Of a DNA stretch of 64,000 nt, positions 42,071-51,182 are shown piece after piece. The first letter of the stretch is position 1. The number at the start of each line of letters is the position of its first letter. The DNA lies in the NCBI GenBank assembly GCA_964449135.1, contig CAYUXZ010000009.1, positions 1 to 64,000 of the forward strand. Reading direction: 5' to 3'. Origin of the DNA: SZAS-103 sp964449135 (GTDB lineage Bacteria > Pseudomonadota > Gammaproteobacteria > Xanthomonadales > Xanthomonadaceae). The notes below the pieces were generated by a model that was not told where the DNA came from, did no database searches, and saw only the letters and a program-made list of their open reading frames with translations. The translations under genes were made by a program, and so were the position numbers.

Positions 42071-43200
42071 GCGGACGCCGCATCCTGTTCGTGGATCGCG
42101 ACGGCACGCTGATCGCCGAGCCGGCAGACCAGCAGATCGACTCGTTCGAGAAGCTGCGGCTGATCGACGGCGCGATTCCCGCGCTGCTGCGCCTGCGCGA
42201 TGCGGGTTTCGAGTTCGTGATGGTGAGCAACCAGGACGGACTGGGCACCGACAGCTTCCCTCACGCGAATTTCGAAGGCCCGCACGCGTTGCTGATGCAG
42301 ATCTTCGCCTCGGCAGGCATCGCGTTCCGCGAAGTGCTGATCGACCCGAGTTTCGCGCACGAGAAACGCCTGCAAGACGGCGTGCCGTCGCGCAAACCCG
42401 GCATCGGCCTGGTGATGCACTACCTGCGCGATCACGGCGTGGACCTCGCGCGCAGCGCGATGGTGGGCGATCGCCAGACCGACCTGGATTTCGCGCGCAA
42501 CCTCGGCGTGCGCGGCTTCCTGCTCGCGGAGGACGGCGACGACTGGAAAGCGATCGCCAACGAGTTGTGCGATGCAGGCCGGCGCGCGCAGGTCGAGCGC
42601 GTCACCCGCGAGACGCGCGTGCGCGTCGCCGTCGATCTCGACCGCGCTGGCGAGCCGGCCATAGCGACTGGACACGGCTTCTTCGACCACATGCTCGAGC
42701 AGCTCGGCAAGCATGGCGGCTTCGCGCTGTCGGTGCGCTGCGACGGCGACCTGCACATCGACGAGCACCACACGGTGGAGGATTGCGGGCTCGCGATCGG
42801 GCAGGCGCTGCGCGAGGCGCTGGCCGACAAGCGTGGCATCGCGCGCTACGGTTCGGCGCCTGAGCGCACGATTGAATCGGATGGCGATGGCGTGCGTGCA
42901 GCAGTCGTGCTGCCGATGGACGAGACGCTCGCCGAAGCCGCGCTCGACCTGTCCGGGCGCGCGTATTTCGTGTTCGACGGCAGCTTCCCGCGCACGGAAG
43001 TCGGCGGACTAGCGACTGAACTCGTGCCGCACTTCTTCCGTTCGCTCTGCGATGCCGGCGGCATCAACCTGCACCTGCGCGTGCGCGGCGAAAACGCGCA
43101 CCACATGGTCGAGGCCTGCTTCAAGTCCGTAGCGCGCGCGCTGCGCGCCGCGATCCGCCGCGACGGCAATACTCTCGCGAGCACCAAAGGGGTGCTGTGA
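42067..43200 (+). CDS. hisB: Bifunctional histidinol-phosphatase/imidazoleglycerol-phosphate dehydratase
   Basis: The protein has 377 residues. The N-terminal HAD phosphatase domain (1-165) has FVDRDGTLIAEP with the nucleophile Asp and VSNQDGLGTD. The C-terminal dehydratase domain (about 175-377) has GHGFFDHMLEQLGKHGG, DEHHTVED and GENAHHMVEACFK metal motifs. This is the fused enterobacterial/xanthomonad form. ATGA overlap with hisC and TGATG with hisH. Confidence 0.96.
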   Translation: MSGRRILFVDRDGTLIAEPADQQIDSFEKLRLIDGAIPALLRLRDAGFEFVMVSNQDGLGTDSFPHANFEGPHALLMQIFASAGIAFREVLIDPSFAHEKRLQDGVPSRKPGIGLVMHYLRDHGVDLARSAMVGDRQTDLDFARNLGVRGFLLAEDGDDWKAIANELCDAGRRAQVERVTRETRVRVAVDLDRAGEPAIATGHGFFDHMLEQLGKHGGFALSVRCDGDLHIDEHHTVEDCGLAIGQALREALADKRGIARYGSAPERTIESDGDGVRAAVVLPMDETLAEAALDLSGRAYFVFDGSFPRTEVGGLATELVPHFFRSLCDAGGINLHLRVRGENAHHMVEACFKSVARALRAAIRRDGNTLASTKGVL

Positions 43201-43793
43201 TGCGCGTCGTGCTCGTCGACTCTGGCGGCGCGAACATCGGTTCGGTGCGCTACGCGCTGCAGCGCCTGGGCGTGGATGCGCCGCTGACCGGCGACGGCGA
43301 CGCGATCCGTAGTGCCGACCGGGTGATCCTGCCCGGTGTCGGCGCGGCTGCGTCGGCGATGCGCCGCCTGCGCGAACTCGATCTCGTGGACACCCTGCGG
43401 ACGCTGGATCGCCCGCTGCTCGGCATCTGCCTCGGCATGCAACTGCTCTACGAAGGTTCGGAAGAGGGCGGCGTCGATTGCCTGGGCCGGCTGCCCGGAC
43501 GCGTGCGGAAAATGCAGCCCGCGCCCGGCATCCGCATCCCGCATATGGGCTGGAATCGATTGGCGAAGCGCAGCGCATCGAAGTTGCTCGACGGCGTCGC
43601 CGACGGCGCACACGCGTACTTCGTGCACGGCTACGCGGCTGAGGTGAATGCGAACACGCTCGCGACTTGCGATCACGGCGGCGAATTTGCTGCAGTCGTC
43701 GAGGACGGCCAGGTCGCCGGCGCGCAGTTCCACCCCGAGCGCTCCGGTCCTGTCGGACTGCGGCTGCTCGCGAACTTCGTCGGCGTCGCATGA
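43200..43793 (+). CDS. hisH: Imidazole glycerol phosphate synthase, glutaminase subunit
   Basis: Class I glutamine amidotransferase that feeds ammonia to HisF. It has 197 residues from ATG 43200, one base of which overlaps the hisB stop; a GTG at 43197 is also in frame. The catalytic Cys is in GICLGMQLLYE; the catalytic His-Pro-Glu is HPERSGPVG. The stop overlaps hisA (ATGA). Confidence 0.95.
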   Translation: MRVVLVDSGGANIGSVRYALQRLGVDAPLTGDGDAIRSADRVILPGVGAAASAMRRLRELDLVDTLRTLDRPLLGICLGMQLLYEGSEEGGVDCLGRLPGRVRKMQPAPGIRIPHMGWNRLAKRSASKLLDGVADGAHAYFVHGYAAEVNANTLATCDHGGEFAAVVEDGQVAGAQFHPERSGPVGLRLLANFVGVA

Positions 43794-44539
43794 ACGCCTT
43801 CACCATCTATCCCGCGATCGACGTGCGTGACGGCGCGGTGGTGCGCCTGCGCCAGGGTGATTACGCGCAGACCACCCGCTTCGCCGACGATCCGTTCGCG
43901 CTCGCGCAGGCCTACGCGAACGCGGGCGCGCAGTGGCTGCATCTGGTCGATCTGGATGCGGCGCGCAGCGGCAGTTATACGCTCGCGCCATTGTTGCGGC
44001 GGATCAAGTCGGAAACCACACTGTGCGTGCAGACCGGCGGCGGCGTGCGCGGCGCGGAAGACGTCGCTGCGTTGTTCGATGCAGGCGCGGATCGCGTGGT
44101 GGTCGGATCGCTGGCGGTAAGTTCGCCGGAAAAGGTACAGAAGTGGATCGCCCGTTTCGGCGCAGAGCGCATCGTGATCGCGCTCGATACTCGCGCCGAT
44201 GCGCAAGGGCACTGGCATCTTCCGGTGCACGGCTGGACCGAACTCACCCAGAGCGGAACGGACGACGAGCTGGAAATGCTGCTCGCGTTCTATGCGCGGG
44301 CCGGACTGCGGCATCTGCTGTGCACCGACATTTCGCGTGACGGCATGCTCGCGGGCCCGAACCTCGAGTTGTATCGGCGCCTGCGTGCAGCCGCGCCGGA
44401 AGTCGCGGTGCAGGCTTCCGGCGGCGTGCGCGACATCGGCGATGCGTACGCGGCGCGCGAGATCGGTTGCGCGGGCGTGGTGCTGGGCCGCGCGCTGCTT
44501 GAAGGCAAGATCGAACTCGCGGAGGCGCTGGCATGTTGA
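43790..44539 (+). CDS. hisA: Phosphoribosylformimino-AICAR-P isomerase
   Basis: Beta/alpha-barrel isomerase that opens the ribose of ProFAR. It has 249 residues. IYPAIDVRDGAVVRLRQGDY contains the catalytic Asp near the N-terminus; TDISRDGMLAGPN contains the second catalytic Asp; QTGGGVR and QASGGVRD are the phosphate-binding loops. It overlaps hisH by 4 bases and hisF by 7. Confidence 0.95.
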   Translation: MNAFTIYPAIDVRDGAVVRLRQGDYAQTTRFADDPFALAQAYANAGAQWLHLVDLDAARSGSYTLAPLLRRIKSETTLCVQTGGGVRGAEDVAALFDAGADRVVVGSLAVSSPEKVQKWIARFGAERIVIALDTRADAQGHWHLPVHGWTELTQSGTDDELEMLLAFYARAGLRHLLCTDISRDGMLAGPNLELYRRLRAAAPEVAVQASGGVRDIGDAYAAREIGCAGVVLGRALLEGKIELAEALAC

Positions 44540-45309
44540 GCCGCCGCATCATTCCGTGCCTGGATGTAAGGGACGGCGTCGTCGTGAAAGGCGTGCGCTT
44601 CCGCGACCACGTCGTGATGGGTGCGATCGAGGAGCTCGCGATCCGCTACCGCGACGAAGGCGCGGACGAGCTGGTGTTCTATGACATCACCGCGAGCCCG
44701 GAAGGACGCAGCGTGGATCGCGGCTGGGTCGAACGCGTCGCGCACACGATCGACATCCCGTTCTGCGTTGCCGGCGGCATCCGCAGCGTCGCCGAGGCGC
44801 GCGCGGTGCTGCACGCCGGCGCCGACAAGATCTCGGTGAACACGCCCGCATTGGAACGCCCCGGGCTGATCGCCGAACTCGCCGACGCCTTCGGCAGCCA
44901 GTGCGTGGTCGTCGGCGTGGATTCGCTGCGCGACCCGGACGGCGACTGGCGCGTGCGCAGCCACACCGGCGATCCTGCGAAGACGCAGGCGCTGCAGCGT
45001 CGCACGCTGGACTGGATCGGCGAGGCGCAGGAACTGGGCGCGGGCGAGATCGTGCTCAACTGCATGGGCAGCGACGGCGTGCGCGGCGGCTACGATCTCG
45101 CGCAACTGCGCGCGGCGCGTGCGGTCTGCGAGGTGCCGCTGGTCGCGTCGGGCGGCGCGGGCAACGCAGGGCATTTCGCCGACGCATTCGAGCAGGCCGA
45201 CGCCGATGCCGCGCTCGCGGCCAGCGTGTTCCACGACGGCAGCCTGCGGATTCCCGAACTCAAGAAGTCGCTGCGCGCGCGCGGCATCGAGGTGCGAGAT
45301 GCGGATTGA
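44533..45309 (+). CDS. hisF: Imidazole glycerol phosphate synthase, cyclase subunit
   Basis: Barrel enzyme that uses HisH ammonia to make imidazole glycerol phosphate and AICAR. It has 258 residues. RIIPCLDVRDGVVVKGVRF holds catalytic Asp11; CMGSDGVRGGYD-type loop holds the second catalytic Asp; VASGGAGN is the phosphate loop. The 3' end overlaps hisI by 11 bases. Confidence 0.96.
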   Translation: MLSRRIIPCLDVRDGVVVKGVRFRDHVVMGAIEELAIRYRDEGADELVFYDITASPEGRSVDRGWVERVAHTIDIPFCVAGGIRSVAEARAVLHAGADKISVNTPALERPGLIAELADAFGSQCVVVGVDSLRDPDGDWRVRSHTGDPAKTQALQRRTLDWIGEAQELGAGEIVLNCMGSDGVRGGYDLAQLRAARAVCEVPLVASGGAGNAGHFADAFEQADADAALAASVFHDGSLRIPELKKSLRARGIEVRDAD

Positions 45310-45916
45310 ATCAACCGACCGTGAAGCAATCGAATCGCTCGACTGGAACAAACAGAATGGACTGCTGCCCGCGGTCGTGCAGGACGCTTCGAGCCTGCGT
45401 GTGCTGATGCTCGGCTACATGGACCGCACGGCACTGGAAGCGACGCTGTCCGGCGGCAAAGTCACGTTCTACAGCCGCAGCAAGCAACGCCTGTGGATGA
45501 AGGGCGAGAGCAGCGGGCACGTGCTCGAACTGGTGTCGGTCAGCGCCGACTGCGACCGCGATACCTTGTTGGTACTCGCGAAGCCGCAGGGGCCGACCTG
45601 CCACCTGGGCACGGCGAGCTGCTTCGCCGACGCGCCGGCGGATTTCCTCGCCGAACTCGACACGCTGATCGCGCAGCGCCAGGCGCAGCGCCCAGAAGGC
45701 AGCTACACCAGCAAGCTGTTCGACGCGGGCGTGAACCGGATCGCACAGAAGGTCGGCGAAGAGGGCGTGGAGACCGCACTCGCGGCGGTCACGCAGGACG
45801 ATGCCGCGCTGTCGGGCGAGGCCGCCGATCTGATCTATCACCTAGCGGTGCTGCTGCGGGCGCGGGGGCTGTCATTCGCCGATGTAGTCGCGACGTTGCG
45901 CGAGCGGCACCGTTAA
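45299..45916 (+). CDS. hisI: Bifunctional phosphoribosyl-AMP cyclohydrolase/phosphoribosyl-ATP pyrophosphatase
   Basis: HisIE fusion, 205 residues. The N-terminal cyclohydrolase (1-115) has TFYSRSKQRLWMKGESSGH and the zinc cysteines in SADCDRD and TCHLGTASCF. The C-terminal pyrophosphatase (120-205) has YTSKLFDAGVNRIAQKVGEEGVE. It performs steps 2 and 3 of the pathway and closes the his operon; no clear terminator follows in the 39 bases before the convergent HicB gene. Confidence 0.95.
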   Translation: MRIESTDREAIESLDWNKQNGLLPAVVQDASSLRVLMLGYMDRTALEATLSGGKVTFYSRSKQRLWMKGESSGHVLELVSVSADCDRDTLLVLAKPQGPTCHLGTASCFADAPADFLAELDTLIAQRQAQRPEGSYTSKLFDAGVNRIAQKVGEEGVETALAAVTQDDAALSGEAADLIYHLAVLLRARGLSFADVVATLRERHR

Positions 45917-45955
45917 GATAAGGGCCGACGGTTTCGCTAGTCCGAATGCGCCTTG

Positions 45956-46168
45956 TTAGGCGGCGACATCGACATAGTCCACTTGACTAGACGGCGGCGG
46001 AACGGACGCGCCATCCACGCGAAGAGCTTCGAGATGGAAGGCGATGGCTTCGCGAATCAACTGCTCGACCTCTTCGACGCTGCCGCCGGCGGCGACGCAG
46101 CCTGGAAGATCCGGCACATAGGCCGAGAAATTGCCTTCGGCCTGCTCAATGACGATTGCGTAACGCAT
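45956..46168 (-). CDS. HicB-family antitoxin-like protein without visible HicA
   Basis: The protein has 70 residues with the partial RNase H fold of HicB: MRYAIVIEQAEGNFSAYVPDLPGCVAAG, then EEVEQLIREAIAFHLEAL. The C-terminal DNA-binding domain of longer HicB proteins is absent. HicA genes normally sit directly upstream, but only 47 bases separate its start from the HNH gene and no HicA frame fits. It is therefore an orphan antitoxin or a stand-alone regulator. It is convergent with the his operon. Confidence 0.75.
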   Translation of the reverse strand: MRYAIVIEQAEGNFSAYVPDLPGCVAAGGSVEEVEQLIREAIAFHLEALRVDGASVPPPSSQVDYVDVAA

Positions 46169-46215
46169 GGGAACTACCTCTTCAAACCCACTTGCTCCAG
46201 GATGTTACCCGCGCA

Positions 46216-47085
46216 TCACGCAGCAGTAATGCCTTTACCCAGATTGCACTGCTCGCACAATGTGCGGAGATTGTCAGCAACAGTGCGACCGCCAAGCGCC
46301 CAAGGAATGATGTGGTCGATATGCAATATGACACCAAGCTGGATTGCGGGAGAAGCGCCGCAAGTGACGCAGCGGAAGTGATCGCGCTTGAGCACAAAAT
46401 ATCGTAGCCCTAGTGGGATTTCCCTCGGGCCTCGCTTCACTTCAACTTGCTGTAGCAGCGTCGGTTCCGGTTGTGCAGGTGCTGAGGCTGGCTCTATCTG
46501 CTCGGAATTTACTCTCTGCACGAACGCGGTCAATGCTTTTCGCCATGTACCCCAGCGCCGGACGTAGGCTTTTGAACCCACTTGTGAAGGAGGTGCATTC
46601 ATTTCGTCGTGTTGTGGTGGTCGGCCGAATTGTGTCCACATGGCTAGCATGTTCTCAAAGCACTCCTCGTCCGTGTAGCGCCGCGCCAACGTAGACTGAG
46701 CGAGTCCAGCAGCTTCCAATGCTTTCTTCCAAGACCCGAATACTCTGCGAACTGGGCGGGCTCCTATCGCTGAGTGTGCCTCAAACTCTTGAATGGTTAA
46801 GACGTTCTTCTGAAACTTCTCTGCAGTTGCTCTGATCGCGGCGAGTATCTCTTCCCTGCTTTTTTGAGACTTCGAGTCATCGAATCGTTGACTCAGACCC
46901 GCAGCGTCAAGCGCTTTCCTCCACCCGCCAAAGCGCCTGCCCACCGTGGAACTGTGCACATTAGCCAAGGAAGTGAATTGATCTTGTGTGATCGTTGGCG
47001 AGTCAATCAGTGCCGCAACGCGACGAAGCTCCGCTAGAAGGGACTCGTCGTCGTAGGATTCCAGGTGTTCAAGTTCAAATCGCAT
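46216..47085 (-). CDS. HNH endonuclease with three homing-endonuclease-associated repeats
   Basis: The protein has 289 residues. Three copies of a roughly 45-residue DNA-binding repeat each end in a W-K/R-KAL motif: GGWRKALDAAGL (54-65), GSWKKALEAAGL (117-128) and GTWRKALTAFV (179-189). The C-terminal HNH domain has Cys239/Cys242, HIDH at 255-258 and Cys277/Cys280, with DNLRTLCEQCN. It should nick or cut DNA; the target is unknown. GC content is clearly lower than in the surrounding genes, a sign of transfer. No intein or intron is visible, so it is a free-standing gene. Confidence 0.82.
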   Translation of the reverse strand: MRFELEHLESYDDESLLAELRRVAALIDSPTITQDQFTSLANVHSSTVGRRFGGWRKALDAAGLSQRFDDSKSQKSREEILAAIRATAEKFQKNVLTIQEFEAHSAIGARPVRRVFGSWKKALEAAGLAQSTLARRYTDEECFENMLAMWTQFGRPPQHDEMNAPPSQVGSKAYVRRWGTWRKALTAFVQRVNSEQIEPASAPAQPEPTLLQQVEVKRGPREIPLGLRYFVLKRDHFRCVTCGASPAIQLGVILHIDHIIPWALGGRTVADNLRTLCEQCNLGKGITAA

Positions 47086-47226
47086 GTCTGCGCACAGAGC
47101 TGAATAACACCCACATCCGGGGCGATGGGTTAATCCTGCGCGGCCATCCGGTGACGGTCAACTACGAACCGGTTTGCATAGTCGTAACATGCGGCTAACC
47201 TTGTGCCTCCTGCCGAGGCCGTTCGC

Positions 47227-48861
47227 ATGTCCGATTCCGTTCGCTGCATCCTGATCGCCATCGTCTGCGCACTGATGTCTTCCGCGATGGCCGGCGAAGC
47301 GTCGCAGACGCTGCGCGGCACTGTATACCTGGACGCCAATCGCAATGGCGTGCGCGATGCGGGCGAGCGTGGCGTCGCGAACGTCGCGGTGTCGAATGGC
47401 AGCGTAGTCTCGCGCACCGATGCGCAAGGGCGTTACACGCTGCCGATTGCCGACGGACAGACCGTGTTCGTGGTCAAGCCGGCCGGTTACACGCTGCCGA
47501 ACGGCCGCAACGGGCTGCCGCTGTTCTGGCGCAATCTGCAGAGCAAGGGTTCGCCGCCGCTGAAGTACGGCGGCATCGCCGCGACCGGTCCGCTGCCGAA
47601 CCGCATCGATTTCGCGTTGCTGCCGCAGGCCGCGCGCGCGGCCGATGCGCTGGACGTGCTGGTTTTCGGCGATCCGCAGCCGAAGAACCTACACGACGTC
47701 GATTACTACCGGCGCGCGATCGTCGATCCGATCCGCACGCAGGCGGAGAAGGGCGCGGCGCAGTTCGGGATCAGCCTCGGCGACATCGTCAGCGACGACC
47801 TGTCGTTGTATCCGGCGATCGATCGCGTCACCGCGAGCCTGCGCGTGCCGTGGCTGCACGTCGCCGGCAACCACGACCAGGACGAGGACGCGCCCGACGA
47901 CGCGCACGCGACCGACAGCTTCCGCGCGAACTACGGGCCGGCGACGACGGCATGGGAAGAGCCGCAGGCCGAATTCGTCGCGCTCGACGACGTCGTATTC
48001 GATCCGAAAACCAAGCTCGGCTACGTGGGAGGCTTGCGCGAGGATCAGTTCGCGTTCCTGCAGTCGTATCTGCCGGTGCTGCCCAAGGATCGGCTGCTGG
48101 TGATCGCGGTGCATATCCCGTTCTTCGATGCGGCCGCACCGGGTGCGCCGGAAACCTTCCGCCATGCCGATCGCGAGCGACTGTTCGCGCTGCTCAGGGA
48201 TTTCCCGCACGTGCTGCTTCTGAGCGCGCACACGCACAACCAGCGCATGGTGCTGCACGACGCGGGTGACGGCTGGCAGGGCGCGGCGCCGTTGCGCGAA
48301 TACAACGTCGGCACGGCCTGCGGCGCGTTCTGGTCGGGCGTCAAGGATGCCAACGGCATTCCGGTCTCGACGATGAGCGACGGCACGCCGAACGGCTGGG
48401 CGACGCTGCAGGTTTCCGCGAACGGCGACTACAAGTTGGCGTGGCACGTCGCGCAGTTGCCGGCGAACGATGCTTCGTTCAACGACGCGATGGCGCTGGA
48501 AGCGCCGAAGGTGCTGCGCCACGGCGCGTATCCGGCCTGGGCGGTGTACGCGAACGTGTTCATGGGCGATGCGACGACGAAGGTCGAGTATCGCATCGAC
48601 GACGGCGCGTGGAAGCCGATGACGCGCGTGCTCAAGCCCGATCCGCGGCTGGTGCTGGAGAACGCGGCCGACGACACCGCTGACCGCCTGCGCGGCTATG
48701 ACCGTTCCGCCGAAGCGGTGACGTCCACGCATCTGTGGCGCGGCGTGCTTGCGACCGATCTTGCGTTCGGTACGCATCGCGTGGAGGTGCGCGAGTTCGA
48801 TCCGTGGCTGGGCGAGCGCCACGCGCAGATGTCGTATCGGCTGGACGACGCGGTGCAGTAA
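47227..48861 (+). CDS. Secreted calcineurin-like metallophosphoesterase
   Basis: The protein has 544 residues. Signal peptide to about residue 22, an N-terminal Ig/carboxypeptidase-like domain at about 28-115 (GTVYLDANRNGVRDAGERGV, as in SdrD-B or MetallophosN), then the phosphoesterase core with VFGDPQ, LGDIVSDD, GNHDQDED, VHIPFF and SAHTHNQ metal motifs, and a C-terminal beta domain. It probably hydrolyses phosphoesters in the periplasm or outside the cell. GAGG lies 8 bases before ATG 47227. It is convergent with the C13 peptidase gene (12-base gap). Confidence 0.88.
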   Translation: MSDSVRCILIAIVCALMSSAMAGEASQTLRGTVYLDANRNGVRDAGERGVANVAVSNGSVVSRTDAQGRYTLPIADGQTVFVVKPAGYTLPNGRNGLPLFWRNLQSKGSPPLKYGGIAATGPLPNRIDFALLPQAARAADALDVLVFGDPQPKNLHDVDYYRRAIVDPIRTQAEKGAAQFGISLGDIVSDDLSLYPAIDRVTASLRVPWLHVAGNHDQDEDAPDDAHATDSFRANYGPATTAWEEPQAEFVALDDVVFDPKTKLGYVGGLREDQFAFLQSYLPVLPKDRLLVIAVHIPFFDAAAPGAPETFRHADRERLFALLRDFPHVLLLSAHTHNQRMVLHDAGDGWQGAAPLREYNVGTACGAFWSGVKDANGIPVSTMSDGTPNGWATLQVSANGDYKLAWHVAQLPANDASFNDAMALEAPKVLRHGAYPAWAVYANVFMGDATTKVEYRIDDGAWKPMTRVLKPDPRLVLENAADDTADRLRGYDRSAEAVTSTHLWRGVLATDLAFGTHRVEVREFDPWLGERHAQMSYRLDDAVQ

Positions 48862-48873
48862 AACGCCGCCCGT

Positions 48874-49920
48874 CTAGCGAACGGCATGCGGTGGTGGGAA
48901 TCCGACGACCACGTTCGGCGCGAACGGAACCGGTGGCGCGGGAGGCAGCGTCGCGCGCCAGGACGCGAGCTTCGCTTCGATTTCAGGGCCTTCCCAGAGC
49001 TGTGGTTCGGACGGCACTTCGCGGTCGCGACGCTCCCATCCGGCGATGTCCGTGCGCGCACGCTCGTAGGCTTCGCGGAAATCGGTGGTCGTATTCAGCG
49101 CGTCGGCTAGGAAGGCCTTGCCGAACCAGGTGATCTTCGAATCATTGCCGCAGCCGAACGAGGAACGATCGCTGCGCGCGGCGGTGATGACCAGCGTGTT
49201 CGGATTGCGCAGCGCCGGTATGAAACCGCCCGAATAACAGGCCGACACGACGATCACGCGCCAGCGGATCTTCACCGCATCGAGCGCGTCGCGAAGGTCA
49301 TCCGGTGTGACCTGGTCCAGCGGCAGCGCGCCGAGTTGCACCGACAGTTCGTGACCGGCGCTGCCGTGGCTGGTCAGGAACAGCAGCAGGATGTCCTGAT
49401 CGCGATCCATCTTCGCGGCGATGCCGTCCAGCGCGGCGTAGAGATTGGTGCGCGTCGCCAGCGGCACGTTCTCGAACGTGCGCGGCGAGTTGACCAGTTC
49501 CAGCACGTGCCCATCCGCGCCGAAGCGCTTCGCGACGAGTTTCGCGAAGTAGTCGACTTCGTTGCGGAACACGTTCTCCTCGCCGTCGCCCGCGAACCCG
49601 AGCGCGAACAGGTTGGGCCGGCCGGGCTTGCGCGCGTGCACGCGAGCAAGCGCGGCGTCGAGCAGGTCGCCCTGCGAATAGACCAGATCCTCGTAGCTCG
49701 CGATCGCTGTGACGTCGTGCGCGTAGTCCGGCTGGTCGTGCGCTACATTCAGCGCCCCGCCGTTGCGTGCGGGATTCTGCGGTGTGGATTTCTGCACCGT
49801 CGTCGGCGCGCGTGACGTGGCAAGGTTCGCGGGCGCAGCGGTATCGTGCGGCATCGTCCAGCGCCCCAGCGCGAACGCGAGAGGCAGCGCGATCAGCAGC
49901 AATACGATCCGTACGCGCAT
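48874..49920 (-). CDS. C13-family (legumain/caspase-fold) peptidase, membrane-anchored
   Basis: The protein has 348 residues. One N-terminal membrane helix (about 3-19), a proline-rich linker, then a C13/CD-clan core. The catalytic His185 is in LTSHGSAGH and Cys228 in VSACYSGGF, with spacing and context as in caspase-fold proteases. The fold is expected in the periplasm. Substrate unknown. ATG 49920 lies 12 bases after mtnC, so it is likely co-transcribed with methionine salvage genes. Confidence 0.82.
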   Translation of the reverse strand: MRVRIVLLLIALPLAFALGRWTMPHDTAAPANLATSRAPTTVQKSTPQNPARNGGALNVAHDQPDYAHDVTAIASYEDLVYSQGDLLDAALARVHARKPGRPNLFALGFAGDGEENVFRNEVDYFAKLVAKRFGADGHVLELVNSPRTFENVPLATRTNLYAALDGIAAKMDRDQDILLLFLTSHGSAGHELSVQLGALPLDQVTPDDLRDALDAVKIRWRVIVVSACYSGGFIPALRNPNTLVITAARSDRSSFGCGNDSKITWFGKAFLADALNTTTDFREAYERARTDIAGWERRDREVPSEPQLWEGPEIEAKLASWRATLPPAPPVPFAPNVVVGFPPPHAVR

Positions 49921-49932
49921 CAATGCCCGGCT

Positions 49933-50631
49933 TCAGAATTCGATCTGCGCGAACGATTCCACGCGCGGATGCCCGTGCGCGGCCTCGCCGGTGCGCGGCT
50001 GAGGGTAATCGTCGCGACGGTCGAGCAGGGTGGTGAACATCCCGGCGTCGTGCGCGGCGTCGAGTTCGGCAACCACGTCGGACAGGAACAGAATCTCGCC
50101 CGGCGGGATGTCGATCTCTTCGGCGATGCGCCGGTAGCTCGCGGCTTCGCGCTTGCCGCCGACCGCTGTATCGAACCAGCCGGAGAATAGCGGGGTCAGA
50201 TCCCCCGCGTCGCAGTGGCCGAACAGCAGCTTTTGCGCGGGAACGGAACCCGAGGAATACACGTACAGAGCGATGCATTCGGACTTCCACCGGCGCAGCG
50301 CCTCGACGGCGTCTGGATAGACGTGCGCGCGGTATTCGCCGCGCTCGTAACCATCCTTCCAGATCATGCCCTGTAGCGCCTTGAGCGCTGGATGCTTGCG
50401 ATCCTCGCGGATCCAGCCTTGCAGCAGTTCGACGATGCAGTCGTCCGATACCACGCCGCCGATGTCCAGCGCGGCGTTGTCCAGCCACTGCCGCACCTCG
50501 GGCTCATTGCCGTGCGCGCGCACGAACGCGGGCAGCTCGCGCGCCGCGTAGGGGAACAGCACGGTGTGCACGAACGAGATGGAACTCGTCGTGCCTTCGA
50601 TATCGGTGAGAATCGCTTGTGGCTTGCTCAC
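49933..50631 (-). CDS. mtnC: Enolase-phosphatase E1 (methionine salvage)
   Basis: HAD-family enzyme that enolises and dephosphorylates 2,3-diketo-5-methylthiopentyl-1-phosphate to the acireductone. It has 232 residues. ILTDIEGTTSSISFV is the MtnC form of the HAD nucleophile motif; YVYSSGSVPAQKLLFGH and FLSDVVAELDAAHDAG complete the site. GTG start overlaps the mtnD stop (GTGA at 50628-50631). Confidence 0.94.
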   Translation of the reverse strand: MSKPQAILTDIEGTTSSISFVHTVLFPYAARELPAFVRAHGNEPEVRQWLDNAALDIGGVVSDDCIVELLQGWIREDRKHPALKALQGMIWKDGYERGEYRAHVYPDAVEALRRWKSECIALYVYSSGSVPAQKLLFGHCDAGDLTPLFSGWFDTAVGGKREAASYRRIAEEIDIPPGEILFLSDVVAELDAAHDAGMFTTLLDRRDDYPQPRTGEAAHGHPRVESFAQIEF

Positions 50632-51182
50632 GCGGCCTCTGCTTCAAAACGCGGGAAGCGCTGCGCGATATCGGTGCCGGTGAAGTAACCAACCCAGCCG
50701 TCGGGCTCGGTGAAGAAGCGGATCGCTATGAAGTAGGGTGCTTCGCCCATGTCGAACCAGTGCTTCGTGCTGTCCGGCACGCCGATCAGGTCGCCCTGCT
50801 CGCAGCGGATCTCGTAGACCTTCCCGTCGACGTGCAGGGTGAACAGTCCCGCGCCGGCGACGAAGAAACGCACCTCGTCTTCCTTGTGGAAGTGCTCGTC
50901 GAGGAATTTCGCGCGCATCGTCTCGCGGTTCGGGTTGTCCGGCGCGATGCTCACCACGTCCACGGTCTTGAATCCGTTCTCCGCGACCAGGCGGTCGATG
51001 TCGGCGCGATACGCCGCCATCACGTCGTCGGACGAAGCGCCCGGCGCGACCGGCTGCGACGCCTGCCATTGTTCGAAGCGCACGCCGATCTTCGCGAGTT
51101 CGGCGGCCATTGCCGCGTGTTCGCGCGTGGTCCGGTGCGGGGTCGAAGGATCGTTTTCGTCGAAGATGCGCAGTCGGCTCAT
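50628..51182 (-). CDS. mtnD: Acireductone dioxygenase
   Basis: Cupin metalloenzyme that splits acireductone with oxygen to the keto acid precursor of methionine (Fe form) or an off-pathway product (Ni form). It has 184 residues. Metal ligands are in DEHFHKEDEVRFFV (HxHxxxE) and a later His in TKHWFDMGE. The stop overlaps mtnC and the start overlaps mtnB (ATGA at 51179-51182). Confidence 0.94.
   Translation of the reverse strand: MSRLRIFDENDPSTPHRTTREHAAMAAELAKIGVRFEQWQASQPVAPGASSDDVMAAYRADIDRLVAENGFKTVDVVSIAPDNPNRETMRAKFLDEHFHKEDEVRFFVAGAGLFTLHVDGKVYEIRCEQGDLIGVPDSTKHWFDMGEAPYFIAIRFFTEPDGWVGYFTGTDIAQRFPRFEAEAA

Noticed and set aside
45955..45961. GTTAGGC at the HicB stop codon, resembling an integron attC core
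   Set aside because: On the minus strand GCCTAAC follows the gene end as in a cassette, but no paired GTTRRRY core lies within the next 120 bases and no integrase is present. Treated as chance.
46169..46215. HicA toxin gene next to HicB
   Set aside because: The 47-base space cannot hold HicA, and no HicA-like frame is seen on either side.
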